A stretch of 64,000 bases of DNA. It comes from Hungatella sp. Lineage in GTDB: Bacteria; Bacillota; Clostridia; Lachnospirales; Lachnospiraceae. This document shows positions 27,243-36,211 of this stretch, piece by piece. Position numbers and translations under genes: made by a program. Under the pieces are notes generated by a model. It made no database searches. It was not told where the DNA came from and worked only from the letters and a program-made list of their open reading frames with translations. How positions within the stretch are numbered: the stretch's first letter is position 1; each line of letters begins with the position of its first letter. Where the stretch lies: NCBI GenBank assembly GCA_009712635.1, contig WASS01000020.1:815208-879207 (forward strand), given 5' to 3'.

Positions 27243-28618
27243 TGACTTTTTTCTCCTATCTGTTCTTCTTTCCCTTTTGGTATCCATTTTGCTTTCCATG
27301 AATAAATACAGTCCATTCCCATAGTAGTCAGCCATGTTATAGGATAACACCACATCACCGCTTCAAAACTGGGGAAAAATGGAACCAGTAAATTAATATA
27401 AATCATACGGAGGATACACATGTTTCCCACTCCGATCAGCATGGTCACCATAGTTCTTCCGCTTCCCCGGATACTGCCCATTAAGATCTGGTGTATTGCC
27501 ATGGTCCAGTAAAACGGAAGCAGAATCAGCATGGAGGAATAACCGTATGCGATTACATCCTGATCCGGTGAAAATATTCTTAAAATACGCTCCGCATTCA
27601 GATAAAGAATGATGGAAATAAGAATGGTATAAATCATACTGATTACAAGGCCCTGAAATACACCCTGCTTCACACGCCTGGACTTTTTGGCACCAATGTT
27701 CTGTCCGGTAAAGGTGGTGGCTGCCATACAAAAACTTTGAAGGGGCAGCATGGCAAATCCGTCAATCTTACTATAGGATCCAAAACCTGCCATGGCAGCA
27801 GCGCCGAAGCTGTTTACATTAGCCTGAACGATTACGTTGGAAAGGGATATAATTGACTGCTGTATACCGCTTGGAATTCCAATTTTTAAAACCCTGGCCA
27901 TCATGCGCCGGTCAATTTTTATTTTACTCAGTTCCAGCCGGTAACTGTCATCGGTCCGAACCAGTGCTCTGACTGTAAGAAGAGCGGATACTCCCTGGGC
28001 CGCTACAGTCGCATAACCAACGCCTGCAGTTCCCATGTGAAAAACAACCACAAACAAAAGATCCAGAACAATATTGACGACAGAGGAAATACATAGAAAA
28101 ATCAACGGCCTCTTTGAGTCTCCCACAGCCCTCAGTACACCTGACCCCATATTATATACCAGATTAAACAAAGACCCGCAGAAAAAGATCCGCAGATATG
28201 CAACAGCGCCCGGCATAACCGATTCCGGTGTTCCCATTAAAACAAGGATAAGCGGGGATAAAAGTACTCCAAGTGCAATCAGTAATAAGCCCCCGATAAT
28301 GCTTAATGCCATGGTGGTATGTACGGCCCAATGAAGTTTTTGCTTTTCCTCTGCACCGTAATACTGAGATATAATCACTCCTGCTCCGGTGCCGATTCCC
28401 ATAAACATACCGATAATTAAATTAATCAGTGAATTGCTGGATCCTACGGCTGCCAGTGCATCACTGCCGATAAAGTTGCCCACTACGACTGAGTCCACCG
28501 TATTATAGAGCTGCTGAAACAGATTGCCAACCAGGAGCGGCAGGGAAAAGGCAAGAAGCTGTTTCCAGATTACGCCTTCTGTCATGATCACCTGATTCGC
28601 ATGCATTTTTTTACTCAC
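27239..28618 (-). CDS. MATE-family efflux transporter
   Basis: A 459-residue polytopic membrane protein with about 12 hydrophobic segments. The N terminus has PLLVGNLFQQLYNTVDSVV, a hallmark of the DinF/NorM-like MATE branch, and QYYGA in the first loops. These proteins export cationic drugs or metabolites using Na+ or H+ gradients. The start is a GTG at 28618 with AGGAGG upstream. It overlaps nadE by four bases and diverges from the rrf2 gene. Confidence 0.9.
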   Translation of the reverse strand: MSKKMHANQVIMTEGVIWKQLLAFSLPLLVGNLFQQLYNTVDSVVVGNFIGSDALAAVGSSNSLINLIIGMFMGIGTGAGVIISQYYGAEEKQKLHWAVHTTMALSIIGGLLLIALGVLLSPLILVLMGTPESVMPGAVAYLRIFFCGSLFNLVYNMGSGVLRAVGDSKRPLIFLCISSVVNIVLDLLFVVVFHMGTAGVGYATVAAQGVSALLTVRALVRTDDSYRLELSKIKIDRRMMARVLKIGIPSGIQQSIISLSNVIVQANVNSFGAAAMAGFGSYSKIDGFAMLPLQSFCMAATTFTGQNIGAKKSRRVKQGVFQGLVISMIYTILISIILYLNAERILRIFSPDQDVIAYGYSSMLILLPFYWTMAIHQILMGSIRGSGRTMVTMLIGVGNMCILRMIYINLLVPFFPSFEAVMWCYPITWLTTMGMDCIYSWKAKWIPKGKEEQIGEKSQ

Positions 28619-28704
28619 AAATAATCCTCCTACTTTTTTCCAATCTCCCAATGAGTATTAGTATACATCCTTTTTCGACAATTTGGAAGCCGGATAATTT
28701 AAGG

Positions 28705-28733
28705 TTTACTTTTTAATCCCAATCGTGTAAAAT
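28705..28733 (+). promoter_or_regulatory. Probable sigma-A promoter of the rrf2 gene
   Basis: TTTACT (28705-28710) and TAAAAT (28728-28733) with a 17-base spacer, about 55 bases before the start. Confidence 0.55.
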
Positions 28734-28768
28734 ATTTTAATATCCTACTAAACAGATAAGAATAATCA

Positions 28769-28778
28769 GGGGGGGGGG
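28769..28778 (+). repeat. Run of ten G serving as ribosome binding site
   Basis: Ten consecutive G sit where the Shine-Dalgarno of the rrf2 gene should be, seven bases before GTG and ten before ATG. Such tracts are prone to slippage. Confidence 0.75.
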
Positions 28779-28788
28779 ATTTACAGTG

Positions 28789-29217
28789 ATGAAATTTTCT
28801 ACCAAGGGACGTTATGCACTCCGCATGATGATTGAGTTTGCACTTCGTCCCGGTGAATGCACGAAGATCAACCATGTCGCAGAGCGTCAGGACATATCGG
28901 ACAAGTACTTAGAGCAGATTGTCACCATTTTAAGCCGTGCCGGATATGTAAAAAGCCGCCGGGGCGCCCAGGGAGGCTATTATCTTTCAAAAGACCCTTC
29001 CGAATACACCGTAGGCATGATCCTGCGGCTTGCGGAAGGCAGCCTGGTACCAGTATCCTGTATGGAAGAAGAGATTAATTCCTGCAGCAAAGCTGATACG
29101 TGTGCCAGTATGATGGTCTGGAAGAAACTGGATAAGGCAATCTCTGATGTGGTGGACAGTATCACACTTGCCGACCTTGTCACAGAACAGAAGCGGCTGG
29201 AAGGCATAGAAGACTGA
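28789..29217 (+). CDS. Rrf2-family transcriptional regulator (possible Fe-S sensor)
   Basis: A 142-residue Rrf2 regulator. The winged helix (KFSTKGRYALRMM, with SDKYLEQIVTILSRAGYV and SRRGAQGGYYL) is standard. Three cysteines in the C-terminal part (CMEEEINSCSKADTC) occupy the zone where IscR holds its iron-sulfur cluster, so cluster sensing is plausible. Family members include IscR (Fe-S), NsrR (NO) and CymR (cysteine). CymR lacks such a cluster, so assignment to cysteine control is not supported. A GTG one codon upstream is an alternative start. No iscSU genes adjoin it. Confidence 0.87.
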   Translation: MKFSTKGRYALRMMIEFALRPGECTKINHVAERQDISDKYLEQIVTILSRAGYVKSRRGAQGGYYLSKDPSEYTVGMILRLAEGSLVPVSCMEEEINSCSKADTCASMMVWKKLDKAISDVVDSITLADLVTEQKRLEGIED

Positions 29218-29236
29218 CTAATCCGTGATCAACAAA

Positions 29237-29287
29237 AAAATCCGTTGGATTACAGAAGCATTATCGCTCTGCAATTCAACGGATTTT
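29237..29287. terminator. Bidirectional terminator after rrf2
   Basis: AAAATCCGTTG (29237-29247) pairs with CAACGGATTTT (29277-29287), between two convergent genes. Confidence 0.88.
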
Positions 29288-29297
29288 AATTTATCTG

Positions 29298-29567
29298 TCA
29301 GATCCGGTCTGCAATCTCTTCATATAAGCGGGCCTTGTCACGAAAATAATCTTTTGCAAATTCATCGGCTTCCCGTAAAGCTTCTTTTAGTGTTTCTGAC
29401 TTTAGTTCTACAGACACCGCTTCAATTCCAGCCTCTATTACCAGTATATAAACACCGTCTCCATGCGTCTGCATCTGCAGGCTGATATAGTGATGTTCTG
29501 CTTCAATGCTTTTTCTGGCTGCTGCTCCCCCATCGCCATACAGGACCCACGTATTCTCATATTCCAT
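29298..29567 (-). CDS. Hypothetical protein, 89 aa
   Basis: An 89-residue acidic protein with no signal peptide or membrane segment. The N-terminal half is predicted beta-rich (ISLQMQTHGDGVYILVIEA) and the C-terminal part is a charged helix (EALREADEFAKDYFRDKARL). I do not recognise the family. It has AAAGGGG at a good distance and is bounded by two terminators, which supports it as a real single gene. Confidence 0.68.
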   Translation of the reverse strand: MEYENTWVLYGDGGAAARKSIEAEHHYISLQMQTHGDGVYILVIEAGIEAVSVELKSETLKEALREADEFAKDYFRDKARLYEEIADRI

Positions 29568-29596
29568 CTGCGATACCCCTTTCTGTCTGAAACGCC

Positions 29597-29631
29597 AAAA
29601 GATTCTGTATTATTATAACACAGAATCTTTT
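29597..29631. terminator. Terminator after nrdD
   Basis: AAAAGATTCTGT (29597-29608) pairs perfectly with ACAGAATCTTTT (29620-29631), with a short AT loop, 17 bases past the nrdD stop codon. Confidence 0.88.
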
Positions 29632-29647
29632 GACTGACTACTATTTA

Positions 29648-32014
29648 TCAACAAGGGATGCTCTCTGCAAATTTACGGATATCAGAAGCGTTGGTGATCT
29701 TTTGGATCAGGCCATCCTTAACGACCACAAGCGTGGGCGCCTGCATAATTCCCAGCTTATGAGCCAGTTCTGCATTCTCTTCTGCATCTACTGTTTCATA
29801 ATCCACATTCTGAAGGAACTGCTTTGCCAGCTTGCAGTTGGGACAGGTTTTCGTAGTAAATAAATATGCGCCTGCCGGCATCTCTGATTTCTTATCTGTA
29901 CCTTTTTCAGACTTCTGCTCCTCAGTGGCATTTTTCAAAACGGAACCGGTAATGTTATAGACAGTACGGTTTTTATACTCCTGGGTCTTTCCCTCATTCC
30001 AGTTTTGTACCGGGCGGTAATAACCGGTGATACGGCTGTAAACTTCTGCTTTCCTGCCGCAGACAGGGCAGACATGATGCTCTCCTGCCAGATATCCATG
30101 ATCTGCGCAGATTGAATAGGTGGGAGACAGGGTGTAATATGGCAGCTTATAATGATCTGCAATGGTTTTAACCAGCTTTGCAGCCGCTGCCCAGTCAGGA
30201 AGCTTTTCGCCCAGGAATGCATGAAATACGGTTCCTGAAGTATAAAGCGTCTGCAGCTCATCCTGTATATCCAGTGCGTCAAAGATATCAGCTGTGTAAT
30301 CCACCGGCAGATGGGAGCTGTTGGTATAGTAAGGGGTATCTCCCTCATGACCGGCCGTCTTAATATCCGGATAGTACTTCCTGTCATGTTTGGCAAGACG
30401 ATAGGTGGTAGATTCCGCCGGAGTCGCTTCCAGATTATAAAGGTCTCCATACAGCTCCTGATAATCAGACAGCCGTTCCCGCATATAATTTAAAACAGTT
30501 TTTGTAAACTGCTGTGTCTTTGTATCGGTTAAATCTTTTCCCAGCCATTTTGCATTCAAACCTACTTCATTCATACCAATCAGCCCGATGGTGGAAAAAT
30601 GATTCTCAAAGCTTCCCAGATAACGTTTGGTGTAAGGATACAGTCCCTGATCCAAAAGCTTTGTAATCACTTCTCTCTTGGTCTTTAAGGATCTTGCAGA
30701 CACATCCATCATACGGTTTAAGCGTTTATAAAAGTCCGCTTCGTCTTTTGCCAGATAAGCGATCCTTGGCATATTAATGGTAACTACGCCAACAGAGCCT
30801 GTACTCTCTCCTGATCCAAAGAAACCTCCGGTCTTTCTTCTTAATTCTCTCAGATCCAGTCTGAGTCGGCAGCACATGCTTCTTACATCGCTTGGCTCCA
30901 TATCGCTGTTTATGTAATTGGAAAAATAAGGTGTTCCGTATTTGGAGGTCATCTCAAACAACAGGCGGTTGTTTTCTGTGTCACTCCAGTCAAAATCTCT
31001 GGTGATGGAATAAGTGGGAATCGGGTATTGAAATCCTCTTCCGTTGGCATCCCCCTCAATCATGGTTTCTATAAATGCCTTGTTAACCATGTCCATCTCT
31101 TTTTTACAGTCTTTATATTTAAAAGCCATCTCTTTTCCGCCCACTATGGCATTTAGTTCAGCCATATCAGAAGGAACGGTCCAGTCCAGAGTGATATTGG
31201 AAAATGGTGCCTGGGTGCCCCAGCGGCTTGGAGTATTCACACCATAAATAAAGGACTCGATGCATTTTTTCACTTCCGGATAAGATAACTGGTCACTCTT
31301 TACAAAGGGAGCCAGATAGGTATCAAAGGAAGAGAATGCCTGTGCACCTGCCCATTCATTCTGCATGATTCCAAGAAAGTTAACCATCTGGTTGCAGAGT
31401 ACAGATAAATGCTTTGCAGGGGACGAAGTGATTTTTCCGGAAATCCCTCCCAGGCCCTCTAAAAGCAGCTGTTTTAACGACCAGCCTGCACAGTAACCGG
31501 TAAGCATGGATAAATCATGGATATGAATGTCTGCATTTCTGTGAGCTTCTGCTATCTCATGATCATAGATCTCTGACAGCCAGTAATTTGCCGTCACTGC
31601 ACCAGAGTTGCTTAGGATCAGCCCTCCTACAGAGTAAGTAACGGTTGAGTTCTCTTTTACACGCCAGTCCTCAACTTTTACATAGCTGTTCACCACATCT
31701 TTATAATCCAGAATGGTGTTCTTCATATTCCGTATCTTTTCCCGTTGTTTTCTATATAATATGTAGGCTTTTGCCACATCTGTATATCCTGCATGTTCCA
31801 GTACATGTTCCACACTGTCCTGGATCTGTTCCACTGTAATCATACCTTCATTCATTTTCTCCTGAAAATCTGCCGTCACACGCAGAGACAGAAGCTCTAA
31901 AATTTCGTTATTGTACTCCTTTCCGGTTGCCTTAAATGCTTTTTTAATGGCTTCCGTGATCTTCCCCAAACTAAATTCAGCTTCTTCCCCATCTCTTTTC
32001 ACTACCTGGATCAT
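29648..32014 (-). CDS. nrdD: Anaerobic ribonucleoside-triphosphate reductase with C-terminal thioredoxin-like domain
   Basis: A 788-residue class III ribonucleotide reductase. An ATP-cone occupies residues 1-95. The catalytic barrel follows, with SMCCRLRLDL and GFFGSGESTGSVGVVTINMP. The C-terminal zinc region has HHVCPVCGRKAEVY, and the glycyl radical Gly at about residue 664 lies in RITGYYRP. The last 75 residues are a separate thioredoxin/glutaredoxin-like domain with CPNC at about 724-727 and a final Cys, an attached reductant source not present in E. coli NrdD. It makes dNTPs without oxygen and needs the activase NrdG, which is not encoded next to it. Start at 32014 has AAAGGAG upstream. 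Tandem NrdR boxes precede it. Confidence 0.95.
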   Translation of the reverse strand: MIQVVKRDGEEAEFSLGKITEAIKKAFKATGKEYNNEILELLSLRVTADFQEKMNEGMITVEQIQDSVEHVLEHAGYTDVAKAYILYRKQREKIRNMKNTILDYKDVVNSYVKVEDWRVKENSTVTYSVGGLILSNSGAVTANYWLSEIYDHEIAEAHRNADIHIHDLSMLTGYCAGWSLKQLLLEGLGGISGKITSSPAKHLSVLCNQMVNFLGIMQNEWAGAQAFSSFDTYLAPFVKSDQLSYPEVKKCIESFIYGVNTPSRWGTQAPFSNITLDWTVPSDMAELNAIVGGKEMAFKYKDCKKEMDMVNKAFIETMIEGDANGRGFQYPIPTYSITRDFDWSDTENNRLLFEMTSKYGTPYFSNYINSDMEPSDVRSMCCRLRLDLRELRRKTGGFFGSGESTGSVGVVTINMPRIAYLAKDEADFYKRLNRMMDVSARSLKTKREVITKLLDQGLYPYTKRYLGSFENHFSTIGLIGMNEVGLNAKWLGKDLTDTKTQQFTKTVLNYMRERLSDYQELYGDLYNLEATPAESTTYRLAKHDRKYYPDIKTAGHEGDTPYYTNSSHLPVDYTADIFDALDIQDELQTLYTSGTVFHAFLGEKLPDWAAAAKLVKTIADHYKLPYYTLSPTYSICADHGYLAGEHHVCPVCGRKAEVYSRITGYYRPVQNWNEGKTQEYKNRTVYNITGSVLKNATEEQKSEKGTDKKSEMPAGAYLFTTKTCPNCKLAKQFLQNVDYETVDAEENAELAHKLGIMQAPTLVVVKDGLIQKITNASDIRKFAESIPC

Positions 32015-32069
32015 TAAACCTTTACTCCTTTCACAAAAACCGCCACGACTTTTTTTAGCATACAGGTGT

Positions 32070-32098
32070 ATTATAGCAGAACAAAAATGAAAACACAA
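32070..32098 (-). promoter_or_regulatory. nrdD promoter
   Basis: On the minus strand TTGTGT (32098-32093) and TATAAT (32075-32070) are separated by 17 bases. The -35 lies inside the promoter-proximal NrdR box. Confidence 0.7.
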
Positions 32099-32139
32099 TA
32101 TCTAGATTTTGTTTTTGTCCAAAAATCTAGATATTGTGT
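32093..32139 (-). promoter_or_regulatory. Tandem NrdR boxes upstream of nrdD (also a hairpin after hflX)
   Basis: ACACAATATCTAGATT (32093-32108) and its inverted copy (32124-32139) each resemble the 16-bp NrdR box ACACwATATATwGTGT in one half. Their centres are 31 bp apart, the three-turn spacing typical of paired NrdR boxes. One overlaps the -35 of nrdD, as expected for a repressor. The same inverted copies make a long perfect hairpin just after the hflX stop, followed by T-rich sequence, so it may also end hflX transcripts. Confidence 0.75.
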
Positions 32140-32144
32140 TTTTG

Positions 32145-33416
32145 TCATTCGTCAATAAATTCCCGGTTTTCCGCCAGACCAGCAAATAATTCTGCAGGCA
32201 CGTAAGCGTTGACCAGTATTCCATCTTCTAAGTATTCTTCTTTTAACAGCTGACCGTATTTACGGATCTGCTGAATCTTTCCTGCATCTTTGTAAGAATA
32301 GACTTTTTCCAGATAAATCCTTCTGCTCCTAAGAATGGATTCCAACAGGTTTTCCAGTTCGTCGATCCCTTCTCCCGTACGCGCGGAAATCCGCACCTGA
32401 AAATCCGAAGAGAAATCTTTCAGCGTAGTATCAGGTTCGGCGGCATCGATCTTGTTAAATACCGTAACCATCACCTTGTCTGTAACCCCTAACTCCCGTA
32501 ACGTCTCATAAACTACATGCATCTGGATCTCCATCTGTGGGTTGGAACAGTCCACCACATGAAGAATAATATCACTGTATTTGGCTTCTTCCAGAGTACT
32601 TTTAAACGCTTCAATCAGATGATGAGGCAGTTTTCTTATAAATCCTACCGTATCAGTCAACAGAATCTGCTGACCGCCTGGAAGGCTTAAATTCCTTGTA
32701 GTTGGATCCAGAGTGGCAAACAGCTTGTCCTCCGCTAAGATCCCGGCATCAGTCAGACGGTTTAACAATGTGGATTTTCCCGCATTGGTATAACCCACAA
32801 TTGCAGCTACAGGCATATGGTTTTTATCTCTCTGCTGCCTGGCCACCTCTCTGTGACGCTTCACATCTTCTAAATCAGACTTTAAAACACTGATCCGGTC
32901 ATGAATCAGTCTTCGGTCTATCTCAAGCTTCTTCTCACCCGGTCCTCTGGTACCAATTCCTCCGCCCAGCCTTGATAAGGAACTTCTTAGCCCCACCAGC
33001 CTTGCAGAACGATATTTTAACTGAGCAAGCTCTACCTGTATCTTTCCTTCTCTTGTGGTAGCTCTTGCTGCAAATATATCAAGAATCACCATGGTCCGGT
33101 CCATTACCTTAATCTGCAGGGCATCCTCTAAATTGCGCATCTGGGCAGGGGAAAGTTCATCGTCGCACACCACTCCCGTTGCTCCAAGCTGGAAGACTCT
33201 CTCCCGAATCTCATCAATCTTACCTTTTCCCAGATAAGTTCCCGGATGAATCCTCTCCCTGTTCTGAATGATCTTATCCACAGTAACAGCCCCTGCTGTT
33301 TTAACCAGCTCTTCCAGCTCATCTAAGGAGGCACTTACATCTGTGCCGTCTCCCGTACTCACTGCTGTTAAAATAACCTTTTCTTCTATCTCTTTTAACT
33401 CGATCAGTTCTGCCAT
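32145..33416 (-). CDS. hflX: GTPase HflX
   Basis: A 423-residue ribosome-associated GTPase. The N-terminal HflX domain has KIDEIRERVFQLGATGVV and ELSPAQMRNLE. The G domain has GYTNAGKSTLLNRL (G1), TLDPTTR (G2), DTVGFI (G3) and NKID (G4). HflX splits stalled or vacant ribosomes under stress. The start has GGAGAGG upstream. It follows the TPR lipoprotein gene by 12 bases. Confidence 0.95.
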   Translation of the reverse strand: MAELIELKEIEEKVILTAVSTGDGTDVSASLDELEELVKTAGAVTVDKIIQNRERIHPGTYLGKGKIDEIRERVFQLGATGVVCDDELSPAQMRNLEDALQIKVMDRTMVILDIFAARATTREGKIQVELAQLKYRSARLVGLRSSLSRLGGGIGTRGPGEKKLEIDRRLIHDRISVLKSDLEDVKRHREVARQQRDKNHMPVAAIVGYTNAGKSTLLNRLTDAGILAEDKLFATLDPTTRNLSLPGGQQILLTDTVGFIRKLPHHLIEAFKSTLEEAKYSDIILHVVDCSNPQMEIQMHVVYETLRELGVTDKVMVTVFNKIDAAEPDTTLKDFSSDFQVRISARTGEGIDELENLLESILRSRRIYLEKVYSYKDAGKIQQIRKYGQLLKEEYLEDGILVNAYVPAELFAGLAENREFIDE

Positions 33417-33428
33417 TCCCTCTCCAAA

Positions 33429-34205
33429 CTATCTAGATTCCAAAAATGTAATTTCCCGTTGTGCTTCCTCATCCGGTCCATGTGCTGAAACATACTGTTC
33501 CATGGTATCCAGTGCTTTCTTAAACTCTCCCTTTCGTTCATAAACCACGGCAATGTTAAATAACAGCTCCGGTACGCTATTCGCTTCAGGTGCCGACAGT
33601 CCTTTCTGGAACGACTCCAGGGCTCCATCCCAGTCTTTTTGTGCCATCTTGCACAATCCCATTCGGTTGTAGATCATGGGTCCGGCCTCTCCTCCAGCTG
33701 CTGCACTTTCATACAGTGTCATGGCATCCGAGGCTTGTCCTGCTTTTTCCATGGCTGCACCTGCTGCCATAAGAGCATTTGTTCTTCCAGGGGCTTTGCC
33801 ATCCGGATCAAGTTCATTGCTTTTGTTATAATCAGCTATGGCTCCGTCATCATCTCCTGCACCAGCTTTTGAAGCACTCCGCATATTATAATACTCCGGT
33901 TTATCCCCATCTACTTTGATCAGGATGTCATAGGATCCTACAGCTGCCTCATAATCACCGGATAAATACTCCGCTTCTGCCCTGTATTTTAATACATCCA
34001 TATCAAATTTTCCTACCAGGCCCTTTTTTGAATCAATTGCCTGGTCAAATGACTGTATGGCGTCTTTGTAATTTCCTTCACTCAGCGCCTTAATTCCATC
34101 ATCCCGGTAAGTGTACCGATTCTCTTTTTTGCCGCAGCCCGCTGACATGGTAAGAATCAGGGTCAGAACAATTAAAAGTGTTCCATATCCGGTTTTTCTT
34201 TTCAT
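33429..34205 (-). CDS. TPR-repeat lipoprotein
   Basis: A 258-residue protein with a lipoprotein signal peptide (hydrophobic core LLIVLTLILTM, lipobox SAGC) and at least five tetratricopeptide-like repeats, for example ALSEGNYKDAIQSFDQAI and AEYLSGDYEAAVGSYDIL. It is probably anchored outside the membrane by Lgt. TPR proteins mediate protein contacts; the partner is unknown. Start at 34205 has TTGGAGAT upstream. Its neighbours in the run are scpA, scpB, dut and hflX. Confidence 0.88.
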   Translation of the reverse strand: MKRKTGYGTLLIVLTLILTMSAGCGKKENRYTYRDDGIKALSEGNYKDAIQSFDQAIDSKKGLVGKFDMDVLKYRAEAEYLSGDYEAAVGSYDILIKVDGDKPEYYNMRSASKAGAGDDDGAIADYNKSNELDPDGKAPGRTNALMAAGAAMEKAGQASDAMTLYESAAAGGEAGPMIYNRMGLCKMAQKDWDGALESFQKGLSAPEANSVPELLFNIAVVYERKGEFKKALDTMEQYVSAHGPDEEAQREITFLESR

Positions 34206-34240
34206 TTTAATATCTCCAACTTTTAACAAAACTATAAATG

Positions 34241-34678
34241 TTATTGTATTCCAGTGCTGCCGTGTCCGCCTCTGTCTTCATGATCTAACGAGTCAACAGC
34301 CTCAAAACAGATGGCTGGCTGATGCTCCATAATACGAAACTGGCAGATCCGGTCATTAACACGGATCACCGTATCCCGAAGTGCATACGCAGGGAAAAAC
34401 CACTGGTCATTGTCCCCGCAGTAAGTCTCATCAATAATTCCCATGCTGTTGGTCTGAATGATACCGTAATTTTTAAAGGTACTGCTTCTTGGAACCACAT
34501 GGGCTTCATAACCGGCAGGAAGTTCCATGGCAATGCCAAGAGGGATCAGTTTAAATTCACCTGCTTTTAACTCCACTTCCTTCGCCGCCCGTAAATCAAT
34601 CCAGTCGGATTTTCCATCTATGTATCTCAGTCTTTCTATTTCGTCTGTAAAGTATTTAATTTTAATGTTTGCTGTCAC
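34241..34678 (-). CDS. dut: dUTP diphosphatase
   Basis: A 145-residue trimeric dUTPase. Motifs in order: [14 protein letters not shown] (1), [11 protein letters not shown] (2), [14 protein letters not shown] (3), RICQFRI (4) and the C-terminal arm RGGHGSTG (5). It converts dUTP to dUMP, which limits uracil in DNA and supplies thymidylate synthesis. The start is a GTG that overlaps the scpB stop by four bases, with AGGAGG inside scpB. Confidence 0.95.
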   Translation of the reverse strand: MTANIKIKYFTDEIERLRYIDGKSDWIDLRAAKEVELKAGEFKLIPLGIAMELPAGYEAHVVPRSSTFKNYGIIQTNSMGIIDETYCGDNDQWFFPAYALRDTVIRVNDRICQFRIMEHQPAICFEAVDSLDHEDRGGHGSTGIQ

Positions 34679-35334
34679 TGTATGTCCTCCTGATGCATGT
34701 CGCTGTTTTCTTCCTCCGTAAGCAGTATTCCGCTTCCGGAAAGTTCTTCTTCCACTTCCATACGAATCTCCGCTGTTACCAAAGGATCTGCAGCCGGTAA
34801 ATTCTGAGTGGAGCCAATGCCAAATCTTCTTAAAAATTCTTCTGTTGTTGCAAAAAGTGCCGGACGTCCCGGTGCATCCAGCCTTCCGACCTCGTACACC
34901 AGATTGTATTCTACCAGTTTGTTTACTGCATGATCGGATTTTACTCCACGGATCTTTTCAATCTCAAGCTTAGTTACCGGCTGTTTGTATGCAATGATGG
35001 AAAGTGTCTCCAGAACCACTTCCGATAATACCTGCTTTTTCGGAGCGCAGGCAACACGGATTAAATTCTCATAGTATTCTGAGCGGGTACACATCTGATA
35101 GCTGTTTTCCAGTGCAATGATCTGCATTCCCTTTTTCCCTGTCTCATACCGTTTCATCAGGCGAAGAACTGCTTCCCTGGCGGTCTCCTCATCCTGGTCG
35201 ATGGCTGCAGCCAGCCTGCTAAGCTCCACCGAATTTCCCATGGTAAAAAGAACTGCCTCAATGACCGCTTCCCATTTCTTTTCTTCTTTCGCGCTCTTTG
35301 CTGACCCGTCTGCTGTCAGAGTTTCTTTATCCAT
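34675..35334 (-). CDS. scpB: Segregation and condensation protein B
   Basis: A 219-residue ScpB, two winged-helix domains that bind ScpA and the SMC heads in the condensin complex. The family core [36 protein letters not shown] and [15 protein letters not shown] is present. The start at 35334 lies within the end of scpA (8-base overlap), with GAGAGGAAG upstream. The frame continues 24 codons further up but those overlap scpA. Confidence 0.95.
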   Translation of the reverse strand: MDKETLTADGSAKSAKEEKKWEAVIEAVLFTMGNSVELSRLAAAIDQDEETAREAVLRLMKRYETGKKGMQIIALENSYQMCTRSEYYENLIRVACAPKKQVLSEVVLETLSIIAYKQPVTKLEIEKIRGVKSDHAVNKLVEYNLVYEVGRLDAPGRPALFATTEEFLRRFGIGSTQNLPAADPLVTAEIRMEVEEELSGSGILLTEEENSDMHQEDIQ

Positions 35335-36133
35335 TAACTTTTTCTTCCTCTCCCAGATCCGAAAAATCCAGTTCCCCTTCCTCGCCTTCCGGCTCCAGGG
35401 TTTCAATCATCATATCATCAAATAAATGCTCCTGGGTCAGGGTGATCTTGCCGATCTTCATGAGTTCCAGAAGCGCTAAAAAAGTGACTACTACTTCTAT
35501 CTTGTCAGGCTGTCCCTCAAGCATCCTGCGAAAGGAAAACTTCCGGTTTCGTCTGGCAAAATCCATCACTGATTTTATCTTATCTTCCAGGCTTACCGCT
35601 TCCTTACGGATATTGCCAAACCGGCTTCTGATGGGATCCACCCTGTCTTCTGTCCGTTTCGTCACCGCACGGAAAATTTCCTGCAGCTTTGCCAGGGTTA
35701 GCCCGTCAAGGAGCTTGTCCAAATCTACGGGCGGCTCGTATTTCGCCACCTCGGAAGGCACGGTAGGAGTCTTAAAAAACAGGCGGTCTGCTCCTACTTC
35801 CCGGTCTTTTAGTTCCGATGCCATATATTTAAAATATTTGTACTCCAGAAGGCGGGCAACAAGTTCTGCCCTTGGATCTTCTTCCTCCCCTTCTTCATTG
35901 ACCTCTTTGGGAAGAAGCATACGTGCCTTGATGTCAATGAGAGTTGCCGCCATGACTAAAAATTCACTGACGATATTTAAATCCTCGGTCTCCATATGAT
36001 TCATGTAATCTAAATACTGTTCCGTAATGATCACAATGGGAATGTCATAGATATTCACTTTATTTTTATCAATCAAGTGAAGAAGCAGATCAAGCGGTCC
36101 TTCAAAATTATCCAGTTTATAAGAGATTCCCAT
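35327..36133 (-). CDS. scpA: Segregation and condensation protein A
   Basis: A 268-residue kleisin of the SMC complex. It begins MGISYKLDNFEGPLDLLLHL, the classic ScpA N terminus that contacts the SMC neck, and ends with a winged helix that binds the SMC head. Start at 36133 has GGAGG at five bases. scpA-scpB are coupled by overlap, as in most Firmicutes. Confidence 0.96.
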   Translation of the reverse strand: MGISYKLDNFEGPLDLLLHLIDKNKVNIYDIPIVIITEQYLDYMNHMETEDLNIVSEFLVMAATLIDIKARMLLPKEVNEEGEEEDPRAELVARLLEYKYFKYMASELKDREVGADRLFFKTPTVPSEVAKYEPPVDLDKLLDGLTLAKLQEIFRAVTKRTEDRVDPIRSRFGNIRKEAVSLEDKIKSVMDFARRNRKFSFRRMLEGQPDKIEVVVTFLALLELMKIGKITLTQEHLFDDMMIETLEPEGEEGELDFSDLGEEEKVNG

Positions 36134-36211
36134 ATATTCCTCCAAAGCAGATTAAAACATACCAAAAAGCAGTATACCAAATTGAGACCGATCTGTAAAT
36201 ATATGGAAGGT

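Noticed and set aside
28786-29217. Rrf2 regulator as CymR, a cysteine regulator of the distant sulfur operon
   Set aside because: It has three cysteines in the IscR cluster zone and is not next to sulfur genes. I could not find a CymR-like box at the operon promoter. The link is unsupported.
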